A stretch of DNA of 6,277 nucleotides from a bacterium HR41 (GTDB taxonomy: Bacteria; Actinomycetota; Thermoleophilia; Solirubrobacterales; Thermoleophilaceae): NCBI GenBank assembly GCA_002898855.1, contig BEIR01000082.1, positions 1 to 6,277 on the forward strand. Direction: 5' to 3'. Below are positions 1-5,328 of this stretch, piece after piece. Under the pieces are notes generated by a model. The model was not told the DNA's origin. It searched no databases and worked only from the letters and a program-made list of their open reading frames with translations. The first letter of the stretch is position 1, and every line of letters starts with the position of its first letter. Made by a program: the position numbers and the translations under genes.

Positions 1-512
1 ATCCGTCCGTCGGGCAGCACCGCCTCGACGATGCCGACATGTTCGTCCCAGACCACGAGGTCGCCGGGGCGTGGTTGGGCGTCGGCTGCGGCCGCTCTCC
101 CGGCCCGCTGCGCCCACGCCCACAGCTGGTCGACGCTCGCGAAGCCCTGGCCCCGCTCGCCGAGCGGTGCCCCAGCTTGCCGCGCCACCCACGAGACGAA
201 GTAGGCGCACCAGGGACCCACCGGGCCGCCCGGCACGGCACTGCGGTAGACGGCGATGCGGGGCCCGTCGTTGGAACCCGGCGGCGCCTCGGAGACGCCG
301 AGCTCGCCACGTGCGAGCGCGACCATCCTCGCTCCCACGCCTCCGCCGCCGGCGCCGGCGGCGACAACAGGCGATCCAGAACTGGCTGCGAGCACCGTTG
401 CGAAATCGGCACTGGAGCCGCGGGCGGGCGCGGGTGCTACGGCGCCACCCGACAGGGCAGCGATCCGCGCCTCGAGTGCAGCGATGCGTGCGAGAGCCGT
501 CTCGACGCTCAC
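1..512 (-). CDS. CHAP-domain peptidoglycan hydrolase, flagellar-locus type (3' end missing)
   Basis: The reading frame is open from a TAG near 570 to the window edge, so the C-terminus is missing. From a GTG at 512 there are 170 residues. Residues 1-21 form a short Ala/Leu/Arg helix with heptad-like character (MSVETALARIAALEARIAAL). Residues 22-60 are an Ala/Gly/Pro-rich linker. From about 63 a CHAP domain follows: a GVSE-PPGSNDG segment at 71-83, the nucleophile in GPWCAYFVSW (Cys102), a RPGDLVVWD segment at 148-156 and the catalytic His158 in HVGIVEAV. CHAP enzymes are amidases or endopeptidases that cut peptidoglycan peptides. Lying next to flagellin, this one may clear the wall for the flagellar rod, like FlgJ; that role is inference. 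No signal peptide is visible, so it might leave through the flagellar export system. The start is uncertain: the purine-rich AAGAGGA sits too close to the GTG for a normal ribosome site, and an in-frame TTG at 560 is the alternative. Confidence 0.85.
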   Translation of the reverse strand, partial: MSVETALARIAALEARIAALSGGAVAPAPARGSSADFATVLAASSGSPVVAAGAGGGGVGARMVALARGELGVSEAPPGSNDGPRIAVYRSAVPGGPVGPWCAYFVSWVARQAGAPLGERGQGFASVDQLWAWAQRAGRAAAADAQPRPGDLVVWDEHVGIVEAVLPDGR

Positions 513-519
513 GTCCTCT

Positions 520-547
520 TGCTCGGCGCGCTTGCGGCGGTCTTGAG
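520..547 (-). promoter_or_regulatory. Possible FliA/sigma28-type promoter for the CHAP hydrolase gene
   Basis: On the minus strand CTCAAG (547-542) contains TCAA, which is followed after exactly 15 bases by GCCGAGCA (527-520). The sigma28 consensus is TAAA-N15-GCCGATAA. The 28-base block matches the candidate flagellin promoter at 1580-1553 at about 22 positions, including CTCAAG and the spacing. It lies downstream of the flagellin terminator, so it could give the hydrolase gene its own late-class transcription. Transcription would then begin around the GTG at 512, giving a leaderless or near-leaderless message. The -10 half departs from consensus (GAGCA rather than GATAA), so this is only moderately supported. 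Confidence 0.35.
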
Positions 548-587
548 CGGCGGAGCGCAACGGCGTGACCTAGCGAGCGGACCGGGG

Positions 588-623
588 AAAAGGCGGCGGG
601 CGGCCCGATCGGGCCGCCCGCCG
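588..623 (-). terminator. Rho-independent terminator of the flagellin transcript
   Basis: A perfect 13-bp inverted repeat, CGGCGGGCGGCCC at 594-606 and its complement at 611-623, surrounds a GATC loop. Read on the minus strand the stem is followed by CC and then a run of four T (591-588). The other side of the stem has no T run (TTCCTCC), so it should work mainly in the minus direction. It lies about 75 bp beyond the flagellin stop and just before the hydrolase gene, separating the abundant filament message from its neighbour. Confidence 0.85.
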
Positions 624-645
624 TTCCTCCGCCCTTGAGGAGTGC

Positions 646-688
646 CCTCGTCCGAGGACTATGTTCTCCCGGAAAAAGGCCCCGGGAG
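646..688 (-). other. Minor hairpins in the flagellin 3' untranslated region
   Basis: Between the flagellin stop and the terminator lie two weaker inverted repeats: CTCCCGG at 666-672 with CCGGGAG at 682-688 (7-bp stem, 9-base loop), and CCTCG at 646-650 with CGAGG at 653-657 (5-bp stem, 2-base loop). On the minus strand the U-run falls in the loop of the first stem, not after it, so it is not a canonical terminator. The repeats may protect the 3' end of the message, but the function is unknown. Confidence 0.4.
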
Positions 689-697
689 TGGCCGCGT

Positions 698-1498
698 TCA
701 GCGCAGGAGCGCCAGGACTGCTTGGCCCGACTGGTTGGCCTGAGCCAGCATCGCCACACCGGCCTGCTGCAGGACCTGGTACTTGGCGAGCGTGACGGCC
801 TCCTGGGCCATGTCGACGTCGCGGATGCGGCTCTCGGCTGCGACCAGGTTCTCCTGGTAGGTCGAGAGATCCTGGAGCGTGTACTCGAGGCGGTTCTGCA
901 CCGCACCCAAGGTGGCGCGCTGGGCGCTGACAGCGTCGATCGCCGCGTCGATCTCGGACAGGTCCGTGGTCGCACCGAGAGCGAACGCGGCGGTGCCGAG
1001 CACGCTGCCGAGGCTGATCGTCGAGACGGTGATCGTCTGGCCGTCGTTCGGTCCGACGTGGAAGGTGACGACCCCGTTGGCGCTCAACAGCTTGATGCCG
1101 TTGAACTCCGAGCTCTGACCGATGCGCTCAATCTCCGAGGCGAGCTGGTTGACCTCCGACTGGATCGCCGTGCGGTTCGCCGTCGAGAGCGTGCCGTTCT
1201 GGTACTGGACGGCGAGCTCGCGGACGCGCTGCAGCATCGCGTGGACCTGCGACAGCGAGCCCTCCGCCGTCTGCACCATCGATACGGCGTCCTGGGCGTT
1301 GCGCTGGGCTTGCCCGAGACCGCCGATCTGGCCGCGCATCTTCTCGCTGATCGAGAGGCCGGCGGCGTCGTCGGCGGCGCGGTTGATGCGGCAGCCCGAA
1401 GACAGCTTCTCCATCGACTTGGAGAGCTTCGAGCTCGTCGCGGAGAGATAACGATGGGCGGTAAACGCCTCGACGTTGTTTTGGATGCGAAGGGACAT
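698..1498 (-). CDS. fliC: Flagellin, filament subunit (short D0-D1 form)
   Basis: This 266-residue protein is a complete flagellin, the subunit exported through the flagellar type III apparatus that polymerises into the filament. The N-terminal D0/D1 helices are clear: MSLRIQNNVEAF, then RINRAADDAAGLSISEKMR (residues 37-55), an AQRNAQDAVSMVQTAEGSL segment and RVRELAVQ. The C-terminal partner helices are also present: LGAVQNRLEYT, NLVAAESRIRDVDMAQE and the terminal LAQANQSGQAVLALLR. Only a short stretch (roughly residues 140-185) lies between them, so D2/D3 outer domains are essentially absent, as in other compact flagellins. The ATG is fixed by an excellent ribosome site (AAGGAGGT, 5 bases between AAGGAGG and the ATG). 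The gene has its own promoter candidate and leader hairpin upstream and a strong terminator downstream. An oddity is Cys36 in the motif usually written SGLRIN, SGYRIN or similar; flagellins generally lack cysteine. The adjacent glycosyltransferase is a candidate modifier of this protein. Confidence 0.98.
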   Translation of the reverse strand: MSLRIQNNVEAFTAHRYLSATSSKLSKSMEKLSSGCRINRAADDAAGLSISEKMRGQIGGLGQAQRNAQDAVSMVQTAEGSLSQVHAMLQRVRELAVQYQNGTLSTANRTAIQSEVNQLASEIERIGQSSEFNGIKLLSANGVVTFHVGPNDGQTITVSTISLGSVLGTAAFALGATTDLSEIDAAIDAVSAQRATLGAVQNRLEYTLQDLSTYQENLVAAESRIRDVDMAQEAVTLAKYQVLQQAGVAMLAQANQSGQAVLALLR

Positions 1499-1502
1499 TG
1501 CT

Positions 1503-1510
1503 ACCTCCTT
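1503..1510 (-). promoter_or_regulatory. Strong Shine-Dalgarno of flagellin, overlapping a GGA motif
   Basis: On the minus strand AAGGAGGT (1510-1503) precedes the flagellin ATG at 1498, with 5 bases between the end of AAGGAGG and the start codon. This is the strongest ribosome site in the window and fits a very highly expressed protein. Its GGA core (1508-1506) could also serve as the second binding site for a CsrA-type repressor, together with the upstream hairpin. Confidence 0.9.
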
Positions 1511-1521
1511 GGCTCGTCCCG

Positions 1522-1540
1522 GGGCGACTCCCTGTCGCCC
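1522..1540 (-). promoter_or_regulatory. Leader hairpin with a CsrA-like ACAGGGA loop upstream of flagellin
   Basis: On the minus strand a perfect 7-bp stem, GGGCGAC/GTCGCCC, closes a five-base loop AGGGA. Loop plus flank read ACAGGGAGT, which matches the CsrA/RsmA target core ACARGGA exactly, with the GGA displayed in a hairpin loop as those proteins prefer. The loop GGA is about 20 bases upstream of the GGA in the ribosome site. CsrA binding is inference: no csrA or fliW gene is in the window, and the hairpin could be a plain stability element. Confidence 0.5.
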
Positions 1541-1552
1541 GCGTCGACCCGG

Positions 1553-1580
1553 TAATCGCCGCGCGTCCGGCGTTCTTGAG
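1553..1580 (-). promoter_or_regulatory. Probable FliA/sigma28-type promoter of flagellin
   Basis: On the minus strand TCAA within CTCAAG (1580-1575) is followed after exactly 15 bases by GGCGATTA (1560-1553). This is close to the sigma28 consensus TAAA-N15-GCCGATAA. The predicted start of transcription, near 1546, would give a leader of about 48 bases that contains the hairpin at 1540-1522 and the ribosome site. Flagellin genes are classic class-3 sigma28 targets. No fliA gene is in the window, and the exact consensus of this organism is not known from the sequence. Confidence 0.55.
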
Positions 1581-1618
1581 TTGCGACGGTTGCCTGCGCT
1601 ATCGCGAGCCGCGCCGCG

Positions 1619-2803
1619 CTAGCGAACGCCGTCGACCTCTACCGTCCGCAGCCGGACGGTAGGGTGCTTGCGCTCGAAGGCGGCGCGATCGCGCGCGCGC
1701 TGGATATCGACCCACGCAGCCAGCTGGTGATCGTCGCTTGCGATGGTGCGCGACAACTGGTGCACGACGCGGGACTCGGACACGAGCACGGGCGGTGTAC
1801 CCGAGTCCAACAGCCGCACCGCAAGGTCGGTGTCCTGGTACCAGACGCGCAGCTCGGGGTCGAAAAACTCGCCCGGGCGGACTGACAGCTCGTCGACGTC
1901 ATCACGACGCAGCGCGAAGCACCAGGCAGCGAAATCCTTACGCCGAAAGCCGTCGACAGTGTCGGGAAAAACGACATGCGCTCCGCTGTCGAGCGTCGCG
2001 CGCAGCGGCGGCCACCAGCCGGGCAGGGGCTCGACGTCGTCGTTCATCACCACGATGTAGCGTCCCCGTGCGGCCCGAATAGCAGCGTTGACCGGGGCGC
2101 TGAAACCCTGCGGTGGTGCGCCGTTGTCGACGATGACGATCTCGTGCGGGCACTCGAGCGTTCGTTGGACGGCTCGCACGGCCCCCTGGGTGAGCTCGCC
2201 GGCAGCGTCCAACGTGGGGATAACGACGGTGACTTCGAGGTCGTGGCCGAGGTCGGCGCGCACCAGGGCGCGGGCAGCGGGGAGCACGCGACCGGCCGGA
2301 GGCGCGGCCACCACCGACCCGTGCGTGGCGCAGCGCAGCAAAAGCTCGGGAACAACGAGCGCGTCGGCGGTGCGCGGAACGCCCGCTGTCTCGACGAGCG
2401 TGCGTCGTACCGCCACGACCGGCGCCTCGGCGAGCGAGCCCGTGGCCGTGGTGCCCGCCACGGCCGCGACGTCAGAGTCGGCGAGCGGCGCGAGCAGGGC
2501 GTCGAGCCATCCGGAGACGAACGTCACCGGTCGCGCTACGAAGACGAGCGTCGCGGCTCGTGCCTGCTGCACGCTCCGTTCGAAGATCGCCGCGACGCCG
2601 AGGTGACGGTCGCTCTCGAGCACCTCGACATCGCCCGCTACCCGCTCCAGCAGCGGTGCGAGTCGTGGTGCGGCATCGGCGGCGAGCACGACCTCGTGTG
2701 ACGGCTCCGCCGCCAACCCGGCGAGCGCGGTCAGGAGCTGCTCGGCAGCGACCGGGCAGTCTCCCAGGTAACAGACGACGGTGGCCTGCAGTTCGCTGCT
2801 CAT
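1619..2803 (-). CDS. Tandem family 2 glycosyltransferase, candidate flagellin glycosyltransferase
   Basis: The 394-residue protein holds two GT-A-like halves. The C-terminal half looks active: strand TVVIPTLDA at 192-200, EIVIVDNGAPP at 221-231, the N-terminal part of the sugar-nucleotide fold ending in YIVVMNDDVEPLPGWW (metal-binding D255/D256) and the probable acidic catalytic region WYQDTDLAVRLL at 321-332. The N-terminal half (about 1-180) follows the same outline (SDRHLGVAA at 64-72, then FVSGWLDALLAPLA at 95-108), but where the DxD should lie it reads FVARPVTF, so it is probably inactive. No signal peptide or membrane helix is seen, so it should act in the cytoplasm, where flagellins are glycosylated before export. 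Its position directly before flagellin suggests that substrate; this is inference. The ATG overlaps the stop of the preceding small gene as ATGA, and no good Shine-Dalgarno is visible, so translation is probably coupled. Confidence 0.88.
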   Translation of the reverse strand: MSSELQATVVCYLGDCPVAAEQLLTALAGLAAEPSHEVVLAADAAPRLAPLLERVAGDVEVLESDRHLGVAAIFERSVQQARAATLVFVARPVTFVSGWLDALLAPLADSDVAAVAGTTATGSLAEAPVVAVRRTLVETAGVPRTADALVVPELLLRCATHGSVVAAPPAGRVLPAARALVRADLGHDLEVTVVIPTLDAAGELTQGAVRAVQRTLECPHEIVIVDNGAPPQGFSAPVNAAIRAARGRYIVVMNDDVEPLPGWWPPLRATLDSGAHVVFPDTVDGFRRKDFAAWCFALRRDDVDELSVRPGEFFDPELRVWYQDTDLAVRLLDSGTPPVLVSESRVVHQLSRTIASDDHQLAAWVDIQRARDRAAFERKHPTVRLRTVEVDGVR

Positions 2804-3027
2804 GCCCGCACGTCGAGCGTGCCTTCGCCGTCGGTCGCAGGCCCCGTGCCGGCCCGCGGGGTGCGGGGGGCAGCCGGCCGCCGCGGCGCGCGCCGTTCGC
2901 CCGGTTCCTTTTCGCGCTGCCGCCGCTGGCGGTCGAGCGCGCGCAGACGCTCGACGCGGGCTAGCGGATCCACGTCGTGCCGAGGTCCGACCGGGTCGAG
3001 TGGGCCGAGGGTGTCGTGCGCCGTCAT
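2800..3027 (-). CDS. Small Arg/Pro-rich protein of unknown function
   Basis: I do not recognise this 75-residue protein. The start ATG at 3027 is preceded by GAGGAAG (3040-3034) at workable spacing, and the TGA overlaps the glycosyltransferase ATG (ATGA). Signal and coupling together support a real gene even though the composition is simple. About one residue in five is arginine and ten are proline. Residues 20-42 (DPLARVERLRALDRQRRQRE and on) look like a short basic amphipathic helix; the rest looks disordered, ending in a GTLDVRA tail. There is no membrane segment or signal peptide. The context places it in the flagellar operon. The frame is open further upstream, to about 3207, but that part is an arginine-rich shadow of the membrane protein gene. 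Confidence 0.6.
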   Translation of the reverse strand: MTAHDTLGPLDPVGPRHDVDPLARVERLRALDRQRRQREKEPGERRAPRRPAAPRTPRAGTGPATDGEGTLDVRA

Positions 3028-3047
3028 CGCTGTCTTCCTCGCAACCC

Positions 3048-3338
3048 CTACCGCTGCTCTTCGGCCTCGGCGGCGGCGCGCCTGAGCTCGGCCGCGATCA
3101 CCGTGCGCCACACCTGCAGCATCGCGGCCCAGGCGACCAGGTAACAGCACACGCCGGCGACGATCGCGCGCACGCCGGCGACGAACAGCGGCGTCCCGGC
3201 GTGCCAAGACAACAACAGCGTCGCGAACGTGCCAAGCAACGCCGCGCGAGCGCGGATGCGAGGTATCTGCGCCTGCGCCCGCGGGTCGCTGGCGACGCTG
3301 ATCGTGAGCTCCTGTTCAGACGCTTCAGCCGCCACCAC
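3048..3338 (-). CDS. Small two-helix membrane protein of unknown function
   Basis: This 96-residue protein has a hydrophilic N-terminus (about 1-31), a hydrophobic segment at about 33-46, a short HAGTP turn, a second long hydrophobic segment at about 51-78 (containing a Cys-Cys pair at 64-65) and a charged Ala/Glu/Arg helix at the C-terminus. A helical hairpin in the inner membrane with both ends in the cytoplasm is likely. The GTG start at 3338 has GAGGT (3348-3344) five bases upstream, inside the end of the PilZ gene, and the genes overlap by 14 bp; a second GTG directly follows. I cannot assign it to a family. It is too short for MotA, MotB or FliL, and its sequence does not suggest FliO. 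Its place between a PilZ protein and flagellin-related genes suggests a motility role. Confidence 0.75.
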   Translation of the reverse strand: MVAAEASEQELTISVASDPRAQAQIPRIRARAALLGTFATLLLSWHAGTPLFVAGVRAIVAGVCCYLVAWAAMLQVWRTVIAAELRRAAAEAEEQR

Positions 3339-3948
3339 TCAGCACCTCGCGGCGTCTGCGGATCTGTTCCCGTTGCACACGCAGAACGAAGCGGATGATC
3401 CGCTCGCGCTGGCTCTCGCTGATCGCCTCGAAACGCAGCGCCACGCGCGAGCGATCGACGACCCGCACCACCCGCGCCCGCAACAGCATGTCGGGCCCCC
3501 CGTCGCCGAGCGTCAAACAGATACCGACCTCCTGATCGGGCTTGAGACCGGGCGGTGCGGCTACCAGAGCCCCGCCCCCGCTTAGGTCGAGCGTCGTGGT
3601 GCGATAGGTTCGCTGCCCCGCAGTTCCGACCCGCCAGCTCAGCACGACCGGCAACATCACGTCGATCCGCGCCAGTTCCCGCCGCTGCTCGACACGCGTC
3701 GTCCGCGCCCAGAACAGCAACCGCCCGTCGCTGCACCCGTCGGGCTGAACCACACCCTCGAGCGCGCAGAGACCGCGGGCGGTCGGGAACTCGAGACGTC
3801 CGGCAAGTCCCTGGTCGGCTGCCAGCTTGCAGGGCACGAGAACGGCCAGTACCCACAAGCCCGGCTGGGCCTCGCCCTCCACCACGACGGGGAGGCGGTC
3901 GCGTCCCACCGCTAGCGAGGCTCTCTGCTTGCGCTGCGGAACGGCCAC
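3325..3948 (-). CDS. YcgR-like PilZ-domain c-di-GMP receptor
   Basis: The 207-residue protein has an N-terminal beta-rich YcgR-type domain (about 10-85) and a C-terminal PilZ domain (about 87-195). Both halves of the c-di-GMP site are intact: RxxxR at R90-R94 (RELAR) and DxSxxG at D121-G126 (DLSGGG). The domain closes with the usual VALRFEAIS strand and a basic C-terminal helix rich in arginine. Proteins of this architecture bind c-di-GMP and, in enterics and Bacillus, slow the motor through the stator or switch. Lying in a flagellar operon, it is the likely link between c-di-GMP and motility here. The GTG start at 3948 is supported by GAGG (3959-3956), seven bases upstream, which overlaps the flhF stop; the gap to flhF is 9 bp. 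No transmembrane helix is seen. Confidence 0.92.
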   Translation of the reverse strand: MAVPQRKQRASLAVGRDRLPVVVEGEAQPGLWVLAVLVPCKLAADQGLAGRLEFPTARGLCALEGVVQPDGCSDGRLLFWARTTRVEQRRELARIDVMLPVVLSWRVGTAGQRTYRTTTLDLSGGGALVAAPPGLKPDQEVGICLTLGDGGPDMLLRARVVRVVDRSRVALRFEAISESQRERIIRFVLRVQREQIRRRREVLSGGG

Positions 3949-3957
3949 CGTCTCGCC

Positions 3958-5328
3958 TCACCTCACGAGACGACTCGCCAGCTCCCAGGCGTTCGCGGGC
4001 TCGAGGCCGAACCGTCCGATCCCCCGTCCCGCCACGTACAAGACGGGCAGGTTTACCGCCGCTAGCGCCTCGACGACGCCGGCTGGCGCCGGTTCGAGAT
4101 CGAGGTGGGTCACGGCCACCACCGCGTCGCCCGCTCGCCGGCAACGCTCGAGCAGCCGAGCCGCCGCCGCTGCCGAGTAGGTGGCGGGCACGCATACCAC
4201 GAGCGCGACCGGCCGTTCGTGCGGCAGGTCAGCGAGGAGCACGGGCAGCTCGGGGCCGTCGCCGGCGAGCGCCGGCAGCTCGGCGATGACGATCGCGGAC
4301 TCGCTCCTGCCCGCCAGCTCCTCCGTCGCGTCGCCGCTGGCTACGACGACTTCGCGGCCGGCAGCCGCGTAGGCGGAGGCGAGAGCGCGGGCGAGAGTGG
4401 TGCGGCCACCGGCGGGCGGCCCGGCGATTGCAAACAGCGGCGCGGCGGTCGCGGGCGGCGGCGAGATCGCGATCCGCGCGGCGAGCGCCTGCCGGGCGTA
4501 GCGCTTCAGCCCGCGCGGCGTGCCGAACGGCAGCAGATGCCGGGTAGCGTCCGCGACTAGGCGTTCGGCGAACTCTGCACTGAAGCCGACGCTGCGCAGT
4601 GCTGCACGCAGTGCAGCGGCGCTGGCAGGCTCACGCTGCCTGTCGGGCGATGAAGTGCCACCCGCGGGCGCAACGTCGGCCGGTGTTGCGCGCCCGCCGT
4701 TCAGCGCCAGGGAATCCGCCCCCTCGGCGCTGCCGGCTCCGTCGGCAGCGGCGTGCGCACCGACACTGCCGTTGCCGCCGCTGCGGCTAGTTTCGGTGCG
4801 CTGATCGACGGGCGCGAGCCGCTCTAGCAGTTCGCGGAAGTCGCGCACCGCGACCGGCCCCTCGCGCACTGCGCGAAGGTCTTCCGCCTCGTCGCTTGCC
4901 GGCGTTTCGTTCACCCCCGAGAAGCGCTTTTCCTCGTCCGCGTTGGCCGCCGAGAGATCCCAAGGCAGCGCCGCCTCGTTGCCGTCGTAGCAGTCGAGCG
5001 CAGCTCCTGCCGCGCGCGCTTCCACCTCGACGCAGCGGCGCTGGAAAAAGCCGGCGAAGCCACCGGTGAGCCCCTCGCGTTGGCGGAGGATCAGCGCGTC
5101 CGGACCGAGCTCCTCACGGACGGCGGGCAGAATCTCCTCGAGACTGCGGGCGCGGAAGACGACGACACCGTCGGGGCGCGCTACGCGCTCGACCCGGTTC
5201 CCCCGCTTCTTTCGCGAGTCGCTGTCGCTCGGTGGTTGCGCAGCTGGCTGCTGTGGTCCTGTGGCCGCCGCTGCGCCGTGCTCTTCACGGCGCGAGGCGA
5301 GGGCAGCAATGATCTTGTCAGCGAGCAT
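3958..5328 (-). CDS. flhF: FlhF-like flagellar SRP-type GTPase with degenerate G domain
   Basis: This 456-residue protein follows flhA, the usual flhF place. Its FlhF signature is the N-terminal B domain, VVFRARSLEEILPAVREELG at about 56-75 followed by PDALILRQRE and GGFAGFFQRRCVEVEA, preceded by a roughly 50-residue extension. A long low-complexity Ala/Gly/Ser linker covers about 120-235, then an N-domain-like helical bundle at 237-290. The G domain starts with the P-loop GPPAGGRT at 303-310, where the family has GPxGVGKT: the essential lysine is Arg309. No DTAGR (G3) motif or SRP-family insertion box is visible, and TKLDE reads THLDL (407-411). From the P-loop to the end is only about 150 residues, short for FlhF. 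FlhF normally directs flagellum position and number through GTP-dependent dimerisation, so this copy may be a non-hydrolysing or scaffold version. The ATG at 5328 is chosen because AGGAG (5339-5335) lies six bases upstream; an ATG at 5367 has no such site. It overlaps flhA by 11 bp. Confidence 0.85.
   Translation of the reverse strand: MLADKIIAALASRREEHGAAAATGPQQPAAQPPSDSDSRKKRGNRVERVARPDGVVVFRARSLEEILPAVREELGPDALILRQREGLTGGFAGFFQRRCVEVEARAAGAALDCYDGNEAALPWDLSAANADEEKRFSGVNETPASDEAEDLRAVREGPVAVRDFRELLERLAPVDQRTETSRSGGNGSVGAHAAADGAGSAEGADSLALNGGRATPADVAPAGGTSSPDRQREPASAAALRAALRSVGFSAEFAERLVADATRHLLPFGTPRGLKRYARQALAARIAISPPPATAAPLFAIAGPPAGGRTTLARALASAYAAAGREVVVASGDATEELAGRSESAIVIAELPALAGDGPELPVLLADLPHERPVALVVCVPATYSAAAAARLLERCRRAGDAVVAVTHLDLEPAPAGVVEALAAVNLPVLYVAGRGIGRFGLEPANAWELASRLVR

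Noticed and set aside
594..623. Perfect palindrome with GATC core considered as a regulator binding site or bidirectional terminator
   Set aside because: The stem is very GC-rich and followed by T residues only on the minus side, just after flagellin, so a one-way intrinsic terminator explains it.
666..688. 7-bp hairpin considered as the first flagellin terminator
   Set aside because: On the transcribed strand the U-run lies in the loop, not after the stem, so it lacks the terminator arrangement.
635..1555. 306-residue plus-strand open frame across the flagellin gene
   Set aside because: It is exactly antisense to an unmistakable flagellin, is rich in Arg/Leu/Asp shadow sequence and has no family motif; long antisense frames are expected at this GC content.
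1581..1618. Stretch after the glycosyltransferase stop examined for a terminator
   Set aside because: I see no convincing stem followed by a T run; the operon may read through into flagellin in addition to the flagellin gene's own promoter.
3028..3207. Upstream extension of the 75-residue gene to a start at 3207
   Set aside because: The extension is an Arg-rich run that would lie out of frame inside the membrane protein gene; the ATG at 3027 has a Shine-Dalgarno and fits the operon spacing.
3098..4195. 365-residue minus-strand open frame across flhF, pilZ and the small membrane gene
   Set aside because: Extreme Arg/Gly/Ala composition, and it lies in another frame over three genes with good motifs and ribosome sites.
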